Source: Halicephalobus mephisto
Taxonomy: Eukaryota > Nematoda > Chromadorea > Rhabditida > Panagrolaimidae
Length of the DNA: 46,472 nucleotides
Reading direction: 5' to 3'
Assembly: GCA_009193035.1 (NCBI GenBank)
Contig: SWDT01000242.1
Location: forward strand, 1 to 46,472
The position numbers and the translations under genes were made by a program. Under the pieces are notes generated by a model. The model was not told where the DNA came from and did not search any database. It saw only the letters and a program-made list of their open reading frames with translations. The stretch's first letter is position 1. Each line of letters starts with the position of its first letter. Shown piece by piece: positions 34,050 to 45,384 of this stretch.

Positions 34050-34420
34050 TTAAGAATTGTTTCAGAACGAATTTCTGAAAAAAGATATTTTAGAATTTTA
34101 GTCTTCTTTTATAAAGACTTATTTTATTTTTAAAAATGTTTTTATTTTAAAAAAAATTAAACTAAAAATTGTCTCAAAACGAATCCCCGAAAAAAGATAT
34201 TTTAGAATTTTATTTTTCTTTTATAAAAAATTATTTAATTTTATTTTTAAAAATGTTTTTATTTTAAAAAAAATTAAACTAAAAATTGTCTCAGAACAAA
34301 TCCCCGAAAAAAGATATTTTAGAATTTTAGTCTTCTTTTATAAAATATTATTTAATTTTAAAAAATGTTTTTATTTTGTAAAATAAAACTAAAAATTGTC
34401 TTGTGACGAATTCCTGAACA
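34050..34420. repeat. About 115-bp tandem repeat, three copies
   Basis: Copies are marked by aaaaaagatattttagaatt near 34,078, 34,192 and 34,308, each followed by a ttcttttataaa segment, aaatgtttttattttaaaaa and aaactaaaaattgtctc. Confidence 0.85.
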
Positions 34421-34649
34421 GGGAATTTTTGAATAGTTCAAATATTCTTCCTAGAAAAATGACAAATTTTTAAATATTATTTTTGTAAAGTCACGTTAAA
34501 AAAAGTCACGTGATGGTTCTTATATGAAAAATTTCTAAAAAACCCAAGTTTTTCATGGAAAATTCAAAATTTTTACTTTATCTTGTTATTTTTTAACTTT
34601 TTCGATATTTAATTATTTTCAAAGTTCCTCCTTGAATAATTATCCCTAA

Positions 34650-34960
34650 TTTTTATAAAAAAAATAACTTTTTTAAAAATATTTTTAAAATAAAATAAAT
34701 TTTTTAAAATATTTTTTAAATAAAATTAATTTTTATAAAATATTTTTAAAATAAAATAAATTTCTTTAAAAATATTTTTTTATAAAATTAATTTTTTAAA
34801 AATATTTCTTTTATAAAATAACTTTCTTTAAAAATATTTTTTAAATAAAATTAATTTCTTTAAATATTTTTTTTATAAAATTTATTTTTGTTAAAATATT
34901 TCTTTTATAAAATAACTTTCTTTAAAAATATTTTTTTTTATAAAATTTATTTTTTTAAGT
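34650..34960. repeat. Degenerate AT-only repeats
   Basis: About nine units of 30-37 nt alternate tttaaaaatatttt and tataaaattaattt. The composition is almost purely A and T. Confidence 0.75.
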
Positions 34961-36149
34961 TGATTTTTTCACATAAATCCTTAACCAAAATTTTGTATAT
35001 TTTTAAAAATTTTTTAAATTTCCTTTTTTCCATTATGAATTTACACTTCTAAAACTTCAAAATTACTGTATTGTCCTTTGTTTATTTTTTTGCACTTTCG
35101 GACTCCCGAATTTTTAAAATTATGAATTTCTTTTTTTTCAAAAAAATTCATTCATTTTTGACTTTTCCCAAAAATCATAAAGAAAATTAAAATTTTAAAA
35201 ATTTTAATAAAATTAAATTCGTCATTTTTTAAACTGAAATTGAAAAAAAAATAAAATTAAAAAAACTTAAAAAATAAGCTAAATTACAAAATTTAACTGG
35301 CTTCGTTCCGGAAAATGATTTCGAAATTTTTTTCTACAATTTCCGACTTTTTAAAATTTCAAACTATAAATTGATAAAAAATAATATTTTCGAAATTAAA
35401 ATATGTGAATTTTTGAAATAACTACAGTATCCAAGGGACGAAATCGGAGCTGGATAAAAAATGATGTAATTTTCAGAAAAGTTTCAATTTTCTAAACCCG
35501 ATCAAATTTATTTAAATTAATTTTTTTGATTTTTAAATTTTTTCAATTTAAATTAATTTTTAAAGTTTTTATTTAAATTAATTTTTTAAATTTTTTGATT
35601 TTTTTAAATTTAAATTAATTTTTTAAACTTTTTGATTTTTTTTAATTTCAAAGAATTTTGAAAAGTTTCTAAAATTCCCTGGGATTACTGTAGCTGACGA
35701 GGGAAATGACCTTAATCCAAATAAAATTTAAAAATTAGCTATATATGAACTCGAAGCTCTCGAAAAGTTCATTCAGATTCTGTAATTCAATTTTATTTTA
35801 CATTTGTCTGAAAAAAACAATCTTCGAAATTTCGAATTTGGATTTTTCGTGTTTATGACCATTATTCAAAAAAAATTAAATAATTCTAATTTGTTCAGAA
35901 AATTAAATAATTTTGATTTGTTTAAAAAAATTAAATAATTCTAATATGTTTAAAAAAATATTTATTTCAATTTGTTCAAAAAAAAATTTAATTTCAATTT
36001 GTTAAAAAAAATGTTTAATTGTAAAAATGAAAAAAATTAAATTTAAGAAACTTAAAAATGATAATCGGAAGTTTGACAAACAGGTTCGTTTCCGTTTTCT
36101 CGATCCGCGATATGTTAAATTTTATATTTTATTTAATTTTTTCGATATA

Positions 36150-36590
36150 GAACGTTATTTAATAAGAATCTATTTGAAATAGTCTAAAATTGATATATAA
36201 TTTATTTTGAAGGATTAATTTGAATAAAATGTTTATTTTTGTCAGTAATAGATAAAAAATTGAGTTTTTTAAATACTTGATATATAAAAAATTATTGCTT
36301 TTGTTACTTCTTTAACTTTAAAAGCTTATTAGATAGAAATTCATATATCAAATTTATGTTTGAAACAGTCTAAAATTGATATATAATTTACTTTGAAGGA
36401 TTAATTTGAATAAAATGTTTATTTTTGTCAGTAAATAGATAAAAAATTGAATTTTTTAAATACTTGATGTGTAAAAAATTACTACTTTTGTTACTTCTTT
36501 AACTTTAAAAGCTTATTAGATAGAAATTCATATATCAAATTTATGTTTGAAACAGTTTAAAATTGATATATAATTGCCTTTAAAAAACTA
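36150..36590. repeat. About 187-bp tandem repeat, 2.3 copies
   Basis: gtctaaaattgatatataat occurs at about 36,181 and 36,368, with a partial third (gtttaaaattg) at about 36,555. The intervening sequence (for example aaaatgtttatttttgtcag) is nearly identical between the first two units. Confidence 0.9.
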
Positions 36591-38102
36591 CTTTGAGTAA
36601 AATGCCGATGCTCGTCAGTAAGTAAATAAAAAATTGAATTATTATGAAATCTCATCCGTTCTTTCCTTTCATTCATTCCAGAAGACCGTTTATCAAAAAC
36701 GAACAAATGACTCTGAATAAGTATCCGACACCTCACAAAATAAGCTACATTTCATTTTCGAAAATCTTTTATTTTAAATTTTAAATTTTAATTACCGAAT
36801 TTTTAAAATTTTTTAATTTTGAAATTTTAAAATTTTTTATTTTTTATTTTTGAAGTTTTTATTTTTAATTTTCGAAATTTTGAAATTTTTATTTTTACTT
36901 AATTTTTTAAAAACATTTTTTTTAGAAAAAATTGAAAAATACTTTTTATTATATATTAAGTAAATTTTATTTTTTAGAAATTAAATTTTCAAAAGTTTTT
37001 GATTTTTATTTTTTAAAATGGTTTTTGAATTTTAAAACTATTTTTATTTAATAAAAAACGTTTCTAACCAGAATTTCCGCTATTTAGTGAAAAACCAAAT
37101 TTTCCAAAAATCAAGACCATTTTTTGCACGCTATTTAAAAAAAATAAAAAAAATAAAAGAATTTAAAAAATTAAAAAAAAAATAAAATTCTAAAAATTTA
37201 AAAAAAATTTAAAATTTAAAAAACTTTAAAAATTTTAAAATAAAAAAGCTTTAAAAATTTTATAATTTTTTAAATTTCGAACTTTTAAAACTTAAAAAAT
37301 AAAGATTTTGAAAATATAAAATTACTTACTGACCTTTTCGTTTCCTTTGTTATCCATTACGCGCGATATTGACTCATTTTTGTAATTGTATGTTTTAAAT
37401 GACGAAATTCTTGTATTATGGTCTCTGGATCAAATTACGGAACATTATCTGAAAGCACAAAGTGCTTCACAATCTACCGTATAATTTCGAAGCTTTGCAA
37501 AAACACATGAAAATGAAATTTTATCATTTTTAGTCTGAAGTGGAAAATTTTTTCGAATTTTTACGATAAACATTTTTGTTTTTAAAATATTGTAATTCAG
37601 AATTTATTGAATACTTTAAGAATTATAAAAATAGATTTTTTAAATTCCTGATCTTGACTGGAAAGTTCCAAAAATTCGTGTCAAGATAATTTTCTAAATT
37701 TTCATCACAAATTTTTTACTTTTTATAATATCGTAGTTCAGAATTTATTGAATACTTCTGAATTCATATAGAAACTAATTTTTATCATTTTCTGGTCTCG
37801 ACTGGAAAGTTCCGAAAATTCGTGTCAGGATAATTTTCTAAATTTTCATCACAAATTTTTTACTTTTTATAATATTGTAATTCAGAATTTATTGAATACT
37901 TCTGAATTCATATAGAAACTAATTTTTATCATTTTTTGGTCTCGACTGGAAAGTTCCAAAAATTCGTGTCGTGACAATTTTTCAAAATTTAAGTGCACAC
38001 ATCTTTGTGTTTTAAATGTTCCGATTCTGAATCCATTAAATGTTTCTGAAACTTTACGGAACTACGAAACACGCAAGATTCCGTCATTTTTGGTCTCAAC
38101 TG

Positions 38103-38115
38103 GAAAGTTCTAGAA
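38103..38115. promoter_or_regulatory. Perfect three-unit heat-shock element, copy 1
   Basis: The words GAA, TTC and GAA occupy 38,103, 38,108 and 38,113, i.e. strict alternating nGAAn pentamers. They are framed by 9-bp perfect inverted arms GGTCTCAAC (38,092-38,100) and GTTGAGACC (38,122-38,130). Confidence 0.55.
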
Positions 38116-38228
38116 ATCCATGTTGAGACCATTTTTTCGAATCTTTTGACAAACATTTTTTAAATAATTTTTTTTTGAATTTTTATAATCATGTAGATAT
38201 TAAACTTTATCATTTTTGGTCTCAACTG

Positions 38229-38241
38229 GAAAGTTCTAGAA
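38229..38241. promoter_or_regulatory. Perfect three-unit heat-shock element, copy 2
   Basis: Same arrangement 126 bp further on: GAA 38,229, TTC 38,234, GAA 38,239, with arms at 38,218-38,226 and 38,248-38,256. The next unit (38,355) has lost the third GAA. Confidence 0.55.
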
Positions 38242-39599
38242 ATCCGTGTTGAGACCATTTTTTCGAATCTTTTGACAAACATTTTTTAAATAATTTTTTT
38301 TTGAATTTTTATAATCATGTAGATATTAAACTTCATCATTTTTGGTCTCAACTGGAAAGTTCTAGGAATCCGTGTCGAGGCAATCTTTCGAATTTTTGTA
38401 ACGGCAAATTCTATTTTTATAAAATAGCGATTCAAAATTTCTAAAATGCTTTTGAAACCTTGGAGAATGGCGTGAACCAAAAACTCCGTAATGTCTAGTT
38501 TTAACGCGAAATTTTGCAAATTTGTATCAAAATAATTTTTTTTAATTTTATTACAAAACTTTTTATTTTTCATAATAGTATAGTTAAAGTCCTGTAAATA
38601 TCAAGTTTCATCATCTTTGGTCCCGGCTGGAAAATTATAAAAATCCGTGTCAAGACAAATTTTTTTTTAAATTTCATTAAAAAACTTTATTTTTCATAAT
38701 AATAAGGTTCAAAGCTCTGCAAATGTTAGATTTCATCATTTTCTGGTCTTGACCAAAAAGTTATAAAAATTCACGTCGGGAAAATTTTCTTAGAAGTTCA
38801 TAATAAAAATGTTTTTAATAGTGCAATTTACAGCTCTATGAATGTTGAATTCTATTTTTGGTCTTAACTGGAAAATTGCAAAAATCTTCATCAAGACAAT
38901 TTTTTTTAAATTTCATTAAAAAACTGTTTATTTTATACAGTAATCTAGTTGAAGCTTTGTAAATGTTAAATTCCATCATTTTTGGTCCCAAGTAGAAAAT
39001 CCAAAAAATTCGTGTCGAGATGTATTTTTTAGAATTTCATTACAAAACTGTTTATTTTATACAGTAATCTAGTTGAAGCTTTGTAAATGTTAAATTCCAT
39101 CATTTTTGGTCCCAACTGGAAAATCCAAAAAATTCGTGTCGAGATATATTTTTTAGAATTTCATTAAAAAACTGTTTATTTTATACAGTAATCTAGTTAA
39201 AGTTTTGTAAACATTAAATTTCATAATTTTTGGTCCCAACTGGAAAATTCAAAAAATTCCCTTCAAAACAATTCCTCCAAAGATATCATCCCACTTATTC
39301 TTTTTTAATAATTTATTTTTTTAATTAAAATTTTAATCTTTTCAATCTCTGACTCCTGTCTCAATTTTCAGAATCCATTTTTGAAGAAATAAATTATTTT
39401 AAATATCGCATATATTTTTATGATTTTCTCAAACACCAATTTCGAAATTATTTTTGAACCTGAAATTTTGTCTCTAAGTTGTGTCATAACTCTTCCCTTG
39501 GGACATTTACCCCCTCGATTCATATTGGTTTTGGAATTTTTACTTTTTAGGTAAATTTTTGATTTTTGAAAAAGTATAATATGAAAATTAAATTTCGGC

Positions 39600-40090
39600 A
39601 AAAACTAATCGAAAAAGGTAAAAACGATCTGTATAAAATTGCTCCCCTACGGCATTTATCCCTTTATATTTGCAATAATTTCGAAATAATTTTTTTAAAA
39701 TTAATTTTTTCTTATTTAATTAATAATATTAGGCTATTTCAGACACCAGACTACCCTAAAAAGGTAAAAACGATCTGTATAAAGTTCTTCTGCTAGGATA
39801 CTTATTTTTTTCTAATTTATTAATTTTCAAATTATTTTTTTAAATAAATTTTTTCTTATTTAATTGATAATATTAGATTATTTCAGACATCAGACTAGTC
39901 TAAAAAGGTAAAAATGATCTGTATAAAGTTCTTCTGCTAGGATACTTATTTTTTTCTAATTTATTGATTTCGAAATTATTTTTTTAAATTAATTTTTTAT
40001 TTACCTAGTAATATTAGGCTATTTCAGACATCAGACTAGTCTAAAAAGGTAAAAATGATGTGTATAAAATTGCTTCCCTACGGCAGTTAC
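39600..40090. repeat. About 143-bp tandem repeat, 3.3 copies
   Basis: Units begin with ggtaaaaacgatctgtataa or close variants at about 39,616, 39,761, 39,907 and 40,047, and include atttcagacatcagactagt. The middle two are nearly identical. Confidence 0.9.
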
Positions 40091-40409
40091 CCCTTTCTAC
40101 TCGTACTAATTTCAAAATTTCACTTTTTAAAATTTATCTTTAGATTACTTAATTATCATTTTACACTACAAAAACTACCAAAAATACAAATCTAAAATCA
40201 AAAAAATCCGAAACCTATGCAAGTCGGAGATTAAAAATGTTATAAAGTACATTTCTTTGCTCTTAAACCAATCTCTTTGGTTACTTGAATTGCATTTTAG
40301 GCTATTCAAAGACTGAAAAAAGTGGTCTAAGAACGAACATAATAATGTTAGTATTGCGTAATAAGGAAGTAATATCTCCCAAAGAACAAGTTTTCCAGGA
40401 GGATAATTG

Positions 40410-40950
40410 TCGCCAAGAAGTAACTTTTTTAAAGGGATAAATATCACTAAAAAGCGACTTTTTTAAAGGGATAAATATCATTAGGTAATATTTTTAGAAG
40501 GATATCACTAAAAAGCGACTTTCTTAGGGATATATATTGTTATGAAGTAACTTTTTTAGAGAGATATATTACTAAAAAGTGACTTTTCCAAAAGAATAAA
40601 TATCACTAAAAAGTGATTTTTTTAAAGAATAAATATCACTAGAAAGTAATTTTTTAGAGAGATATATGACTAACAAGTAACTTTCTTAGAGGAATCAGTA
40701 TCACTAAAAAGTGACTTTTCCAAAAGAATAAATATTACTAAAAAGTGACTTTTCAAAAGAATAAATATCACTAAAAAGTAACTTCTTTAGAGAGATATAT
40801 CACTAACAAGTAACTTTCTTAGAGGAATCCAGTATCACTAAAAAGTGACTTTTCAAAAAATAAATATTACTAAAAAGTGACTTTTCAAAAGAATAAATAT
40901 GACTAGAAAGTGATTTTTACTGTGAAAAATATTGTAAAAAAGCGACTTTC
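40410..40950. repeat. 32-37-bp minisatellite with hairpin core
   Basis: About 16 units are built on atcactaaaaagtgactttt followed by a variable aaaagaataaat or agagagatat spacer. The core TCACT-AAAA-AGTGA is a perfect 5-bp inverted repeat with a 4-nt loop and recurs in most units. Confidence 0.92.
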
Positions 40951-41519
40951 GTACATCCACCAGCTTGGAATTTTAGTTCCTTGTTATCCGTTACTTTTTT
41001 GGTTTACTCAGTAACTTCCGGTTTTATTTTAAAATTGATTCTTTTATTTTTGAAAATTTCTGAACAAAATGGCTACTTACGCCCTCATTCGAAATTTGAA
41101 GTCACTTATAAAATATTGAAATGAGAAAATTTTACAATTGCCTAAGGCTGTTTAGAGATTACTAGCGTCTTTGAATTTATCAAATTTTTTCGATGACGAA
41201 ATTTCGTAAAAATAAATTTTTTGGTTGTAAGACACGCTAGAAATTAATTTATTTGTCAACAATACTTAACCATAAATCCGACTTGTTTTGACATTTTCGA
41301 ATTTTTTGGATTTTTGTGGATGAAAATTTCTTGAATGACATCTCGGAAAATTTTTGAGTAAATCCTTTTGGGAATTTTGAATTTTTAAGTTTATTGCTGT
41401 CCCGTTTGTTTTTTAATCTTTGTCTTCGAAAATTATAATTCGAGAATGTTTTCGAGAAAGTGGCATCTGGAGAAACCACAGTTGGGCCATTACTTATCCT
41501 GAGGGGGTGGGATTTGAGA

Positions 41520-41975
41520 TTTTTTAATTTTAATAACTTTTTTCAAAATTGGATTTCTGAAAGTCTGTTTTCACTTCGGAGCACAGTATTTAATAGATTA
41601 TCTACAGTACGAAAACATTTACTGTAATTTAAATTTTAAAAAAGTTATTCAAACTCAAAATTTGAAAATTACAATGTATTTTTTAAATTTGAATAACTTT
41701 TTTGAAAACTAGATTTTTAAAAATCTGTTTATACCTTGGAGTACTGTATCTAGTAGACTGTCTACAGTATGAAAAGATCTACTGTAATTTAAATTTCAAA
41801 AAAGTTATTCAAACTCAAAATTTGAAAATTACAATGTATTTTTTAAATTTGAATAACTTTTTTGAAAACTAGATTTTTAAAAATCTGTTCCCATTATAGA
41901 ATACTGTATCTAATAGACTGTCTACAGTATGAAAAAATCTACTGTAATTGTAATTTCAAAAAAGTTACTTTAATG
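41520..41975. repeat. Tandem palindromic repeat, about 3 units of roughly 150 bp
   Basis: Each unit is bounded by TTTGAATAACTTTTTTGAAA and its exact reverse complement TTTCAAAAAAGTTATTCAAA (first unit slightly diverged). The inner part has paired ctacagta words and a gtactgtatctagtagactg segment. Each unit could fold into one long hairpin. Confidence 0.88.
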
Positions 41976-42381
41976 TTAAAAATACTTTATTTAAAATTCG
42001 AAAATTCGGTATTTTTAAAATTATGGATTTTTAGTGGTGTCCTTTTGGCTTATTTTATTCTTTTTAAAACTTTCTAATTCATAATTCGCAAAAAAAGACT
42101 CTCATAATTGAATAAAATCCCACGAGGTATACTGTCAACAATAGATTCCATCTTTTTTTTCCTCTCGGGTGAGATTTCAACATTTCATTAATTTCGGCCT
42201 TATCATTAACTCCATCTAGTATTTTCCGGCTAAATATTTTTATTTTACTTTAATTTTGTAAATCTCTTGAAAATTTAATTTTTTTAAGTTCGAAATTATT
42301 GTCGCGACATTAAACGTAGCGAGAAAGGAGCGATCGTTCAGGAGAAACGATTCTGCTTCCATGAATGGAATGGAAAAGATC

Positions 42382-42453
42382 GTTCTCGTAGCTTAAGAGA
42401 AAAGCACTTGCCCGGATAGCAAGACGATGCGGATTCGATGCCTGCCGAGAGAC
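42382..42453 (+). tRNA. tRNA-like gene, apparent anticodon GGA
   Basis: A full cloverleaf can be drawn: acceptor arm 42,382-42,388 with 42,446-42,452 (five Watson-Crick pairs, one G-T, first pair mismatched); D-stem GCTT/AAGC with a 7-nt loop; perfect anticodon stem CTTGC/GCAAG around loop CCGGATA; 5-nt variable region; and T-arm with loop TTCGATG. An A-box-like TAGCTTAAGAG and a B box GATTCGATGCC (fits GRTTCRANNCC) are present. Oddities: position 33 is C, not T; there is no GG in the D-loop; there is an A-C pair at the T-stem end; and the short variable loop conflicts with a serine (GGA) identity. It is a diverged tRNA, tRNA pseudogene or tRNA-derived Pol III gene. Confidence 0.5.
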
Positions 42454-42454
42454 G

Positions 42455-42459
42455 TTTTT
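42455..42459 (+). terminator. T5 RNA polymerase III terminator
   Basis: TTTTT follows one base after the discriminator position of the tRNA-like sequence, as expected for Pol III termination. Confidence 0.5.
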
Positions 42460-42749
42460 CCTTCCATATTAGTTTCGGATTAGATGAGACCAGATCTAGT
42501 TTTCCGACAATTATATTCTTTGTAAATTTTATAATTCGAAATAGAAATAAAAATAAAGTAAAAGTAATTGTAAAAATCTCGTCATTCATCCTCAAAACTC
42601 CCCCAAAGACACGATTTTGCATGTTTGATTGAAAAGTTTTTTTTATTTTTCCCACCAGAATGTCTTGAACAATTTTGGGACTTTTCAAAATTTAGTGAAA
42701 AATTTTCAAACATTTCCAAAATCTAAAATTTTTAAAAATAATCAAGATT

Positions 42750-43200
42750 TTAGAATCTTTAAAATACTGAAAATTCGTGTCAAGATAATTTCGTGAAAAT
42801 CTTCATTTTTCATTTTTAAAAATATTATTTCAAATCACAACCTAAATTTAATTTTTAAAATTCTTTAAAATACTCAAAATTCGCTTCAGGAAAATTTTAT
42901 AAAATTTTTTATTTTTAAATTCTTTAAAATATTGAGAATTGGCTTCAGAATAATTCCGTAAAATTTTTTATTTTTATATTTTTTTAAAATTCTTTAAAAT
43001 ATTGAAAATTGGTTTCAGAATAATTCCGTAAAATTTTTTATTTTTATATTTTTTTTAAATTCTTTAAAATATTGAGAATTGGCTTCGAGACAATTTTATA
43101 AAATTCTTTATTTTTAATTGTTTAAATTTTTTTAAAATTCTTTAGAATATTGAAAATTCACTTCGAGACAATTTTATAAAATTCTTTATTTTTGAACAGT
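42750..43200. repeat. Degenerate 65-80-bp repeat upstream of the neuropeptide gene
   Basis: About six units carry attctttaaaatattgagaa followed by ttggcttcagaataattccg or a cgagacaattttat variant. They resemble a shortened form of the larger dispersed repeat. Confidence 0.75.
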
Positions 43201-43420
43201 ATGAATTCCGTGTTAATGACGATTTCTGTCTTATAGATTAACTCAGAATTGGCATAATTTTTGTTCATTTAAATTGTTGTTTTCGTGTTAATTTAAAATT
43301 TTTAAATTTCAGCAAATTGGGTCCAAAATTGGTTTGCCTTGGGGGATCTTCTCCTTTGATTGACGTTACCCATTCACGCTCCTCTTCTTGTTTTGTCCAG
43401 TAATCCAATAGATTTCGAAA

Positions 43421-45195
43421 ATGCAGTTTTTTACGCGAATTTTCCCGTCGAGAAAAATCGAATTCATCATGCTTTTTGCCGTTATCTTGATCGCTAACCA
43501 GACAGCAGCCTTCGACGTCCACAGACGGATGTTGATGGATTCGACTTCTGGCGAGGAATTCGGTGCCGAAGGAGCCAAGCGGAATTGGAACAACGCCGCT
43601 GTCGGGTTGTGGGGAAAAAGATCACTTCCTAATTTTTATTTCACAAATGTAAGTTTTACTTTTTCAAATTTAAGTACAGATTTACCTAAACTAAAAAATC
43701 TGACGTAAAGAACAGAACGCCAAAAATTAAAAATAAAAATTATTAATGAAAAATTACTTATCTAAAAAATTTGCATTCGTTCTCATTTCGCCAAATTAAA
43801 CTAGATTTTTCTTAGTTAACATAAAAATTGGCATAAGGAACAGAACGCCAAAAAATAAAAATCAAATTATTAATGAAAAATTACTTATTTAAAAAATTGG
43901 CATCAGTTCTCATTTCGCCAAATTAGGCTATATTAATTATAATTCACATAATTGGCATAAGGAACAGAACGCCAAAGGATAAAAATCAAATTTAAGTATA
44001 AACATATTTTTTTTAAATTAGCAATGATTCTTATTTTTTAAAGTAGATCGTATTTTGAGCTTTATTTCGTCAGAGTTGACGATCAAATTTCGAGATCAAA
44101 ATTGAAAACTTTTGTACTAAAACAATATTCATAGAGTTTTCTATTTTAAAAATCCGTTTTACCTAAATTAAAAATTAGACCTTATCTAAATTTCTCGAAT
44201 TAAGGCATAATTTATAAGTCATATCTTAACGCGAAAAGTTCAAATTTCAAAAATTGTGTTTTAATACGGAAAATTTAAAATTTGAGAATTGTGTCTTAAC
44301 GCGAAAAGTTCAAATTTCAAAAAGTTGTGTCTTAACGCGAAAAGTTCAAATTTTAACCTTGAATTCTGACCTTTGACTTTGACAAAACGGAATGTTGGAA
44401 TTTGTCAAAGATTAGAGCCTCCTTGGTCTCCAGACGACTAAATCACCAGTTCCAAGTTTTTAACATTTTATTTTATTTTTTTTTAAAATAATAATTTTCG
44501 TAAATTGCTGGCTTTTATAAAACTTTTAATAATATTTTTTTAAATACTACTACGTCGAATTTGCTAAACTCGTCTGTTCTGGATGTTTGTAAATCTGCAA
44601 TTATTTGTGAAAAATTAATTTTTATTTTTCAGGATGCCCGAGCTGTTGTAAAACGACCTCAAGATTCGTGGACAAAGTTGAATTCACTTTGGGGAAAAAG
44701 GTACGGTTAATTTTTTAGAAAACTCCAGAATCGATGAATTTTAAAAAAATACAAAATTAGAAAATTCCATTTTTTCCTCAGGCAATTTTCGATTTTTTAA
44801 ATCCAATAATGATCAATGGAAAATTTAAAATAATTTCAATGTCCGTCATTATCCAGAATCGATGAACTTTGACTATTTAAAAAAATACAAAAATTAAATA
44901 AAAAACTCCATCTTTTCCTCAGGCAATTTCACGTTATTTAATTTCCCTAATTTGGTAACAAACAAAATTACTTTGGAATTTTCGTTCTTAACCACTATTC
45001 GAAATTGACTTATATCTAGAAATCCCGGATTTTTATTTAAATTTAATTTTATTATTTTTCAGGTCTTCATGGCAGACGGCCAATGGTCTCTGGGGGAAGA
45101 GGTCAGGTCCTCCGACGGACAAGAGATTCGACACCCTAGGATTCCAGCACTATCCGACGGACAAGAGATTCGACGCCCTAGGATTCCAAGATTGA
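43421..45195 (+). CDS. nlp-38: Neuropeptide precursor, NLP-38 type (W-X6-W-amide, myoinhibitory peptide)
   Basis: Three exons: 43421-43648, 44633-44700 and 45063-45195, giving 142 residues. The leader is hydrophobic (FIMLFAVILIANQTAA); an in-frame ATG at 43469 would give a shorter, cleaner signal peptide. Dibasic sites release three amidated peptides: NWNNAAVGLWGKR, PQDSWTKLNSLWGKR and SSWQTANGLWGKR, where the Gly donates the amide and KR is the cleavage site. The second and third have W-X6-W spacing; the first has seven residues between its tryptophans. The C-terminal tail holds two near-identical non-amidated units (FDTLGFQHYPTD and FDALGFQD) separated by KR. Such peptides act on G-protein-coupled receptors related to the sex-peptide/MIP receptor family. 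Introns of 984 and 362 nt are full of repeats. AATAAA lies at 45,302-45,307. Confidence 0.9.
43700..43990. repeat. Tandem repeat in nlp-38 intron 1, about 2.3 copies of roughly 130 bp
   Basis: ggaacagaacgccaaaaa-type words occur at about 43,710, 43,837 and 43,962, each but the last followed by attattaatgaaaaattact and ttctcatttcgccaaatta. Confidence 0.85.
44221..44360. repeat. About 47-bp tandem repeat in nlp-38 intron 1
   Basis: Three close and one diverged unit of cttaacgcgaaaagttcaaa followed by tttcaaaaattgtgt. Confidence 0.85.
44715..44945. repeat. Diverged duplication filling nlp-38 intron 2
   Basis: Two units about 130 bp apart share ccagaatcgatgaa, ttaaaaaaatacaaaa and ttcctcaggcaattt. 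Confidence 0.75.
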
Positions 45196-45384
45196 AGGGG
45201 ACCCTTAGTCGTCGTCGCTGCTGACACGCATCTGCTACTCGTTTGCCAATGTTCCCATTCTGTCGAGACACTTCGCATTTTCCGTTTGAATATTTGGAAA
45301 GAATAAAGAATGTTACAAATTTCAACAACTTTACAAATGTATTCTGACCCGTGTTTTAACGAAAGATTAACAATAAGAGGTATA

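Larger units (their letters stand above)
37500..39290. repeat. Main dispersed-repeat array with heat-shock-element cores
   Basis: About 13 units have a spacing of 115-147 bp. Each carries a ggtctcaactggaaa-type word followed after about 10 nt by a gtgtcgagac- or gttgagacc-type arm and a T-rich stretch. Three subtypes are visible: 37,640-37,990 (about 145 bp), 38,085-38,390 (126 bp, nearly identical pair), and 38,600-39,280 (about 120 bp). Confidence 0.88.
31648..43420. other. 11.8-kb AT-rich repeat desert
   Basis: No protein gene is supportable here: frames are short, without splice partners, and made of low-complexity codons. The sequence is largely diverged tandem arrays, listed separately. 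Two islands are of more normal composition: 32,800-33,250, which contains a 10-bp inverted repeat, and 42,300-42,500, which contains the tRNA-like gene. The right end is presumably the promoter of the neuropeptide gene; the left end follows the receptor stop. Confidence 0.65.

Noticed and set aside
40410..40950. CRISPR-like appearance of short repeats with spacers
   Set aside because: Spacers are themselves repeated and the genome is eukaryotic; this is a minisatellite.
31648..43420. Scattered frames of 60-116 codons in the AT-rich desert
   Set aside because: Composition is low complexity, most lie inside tandem repeats, and none has splice or start context.
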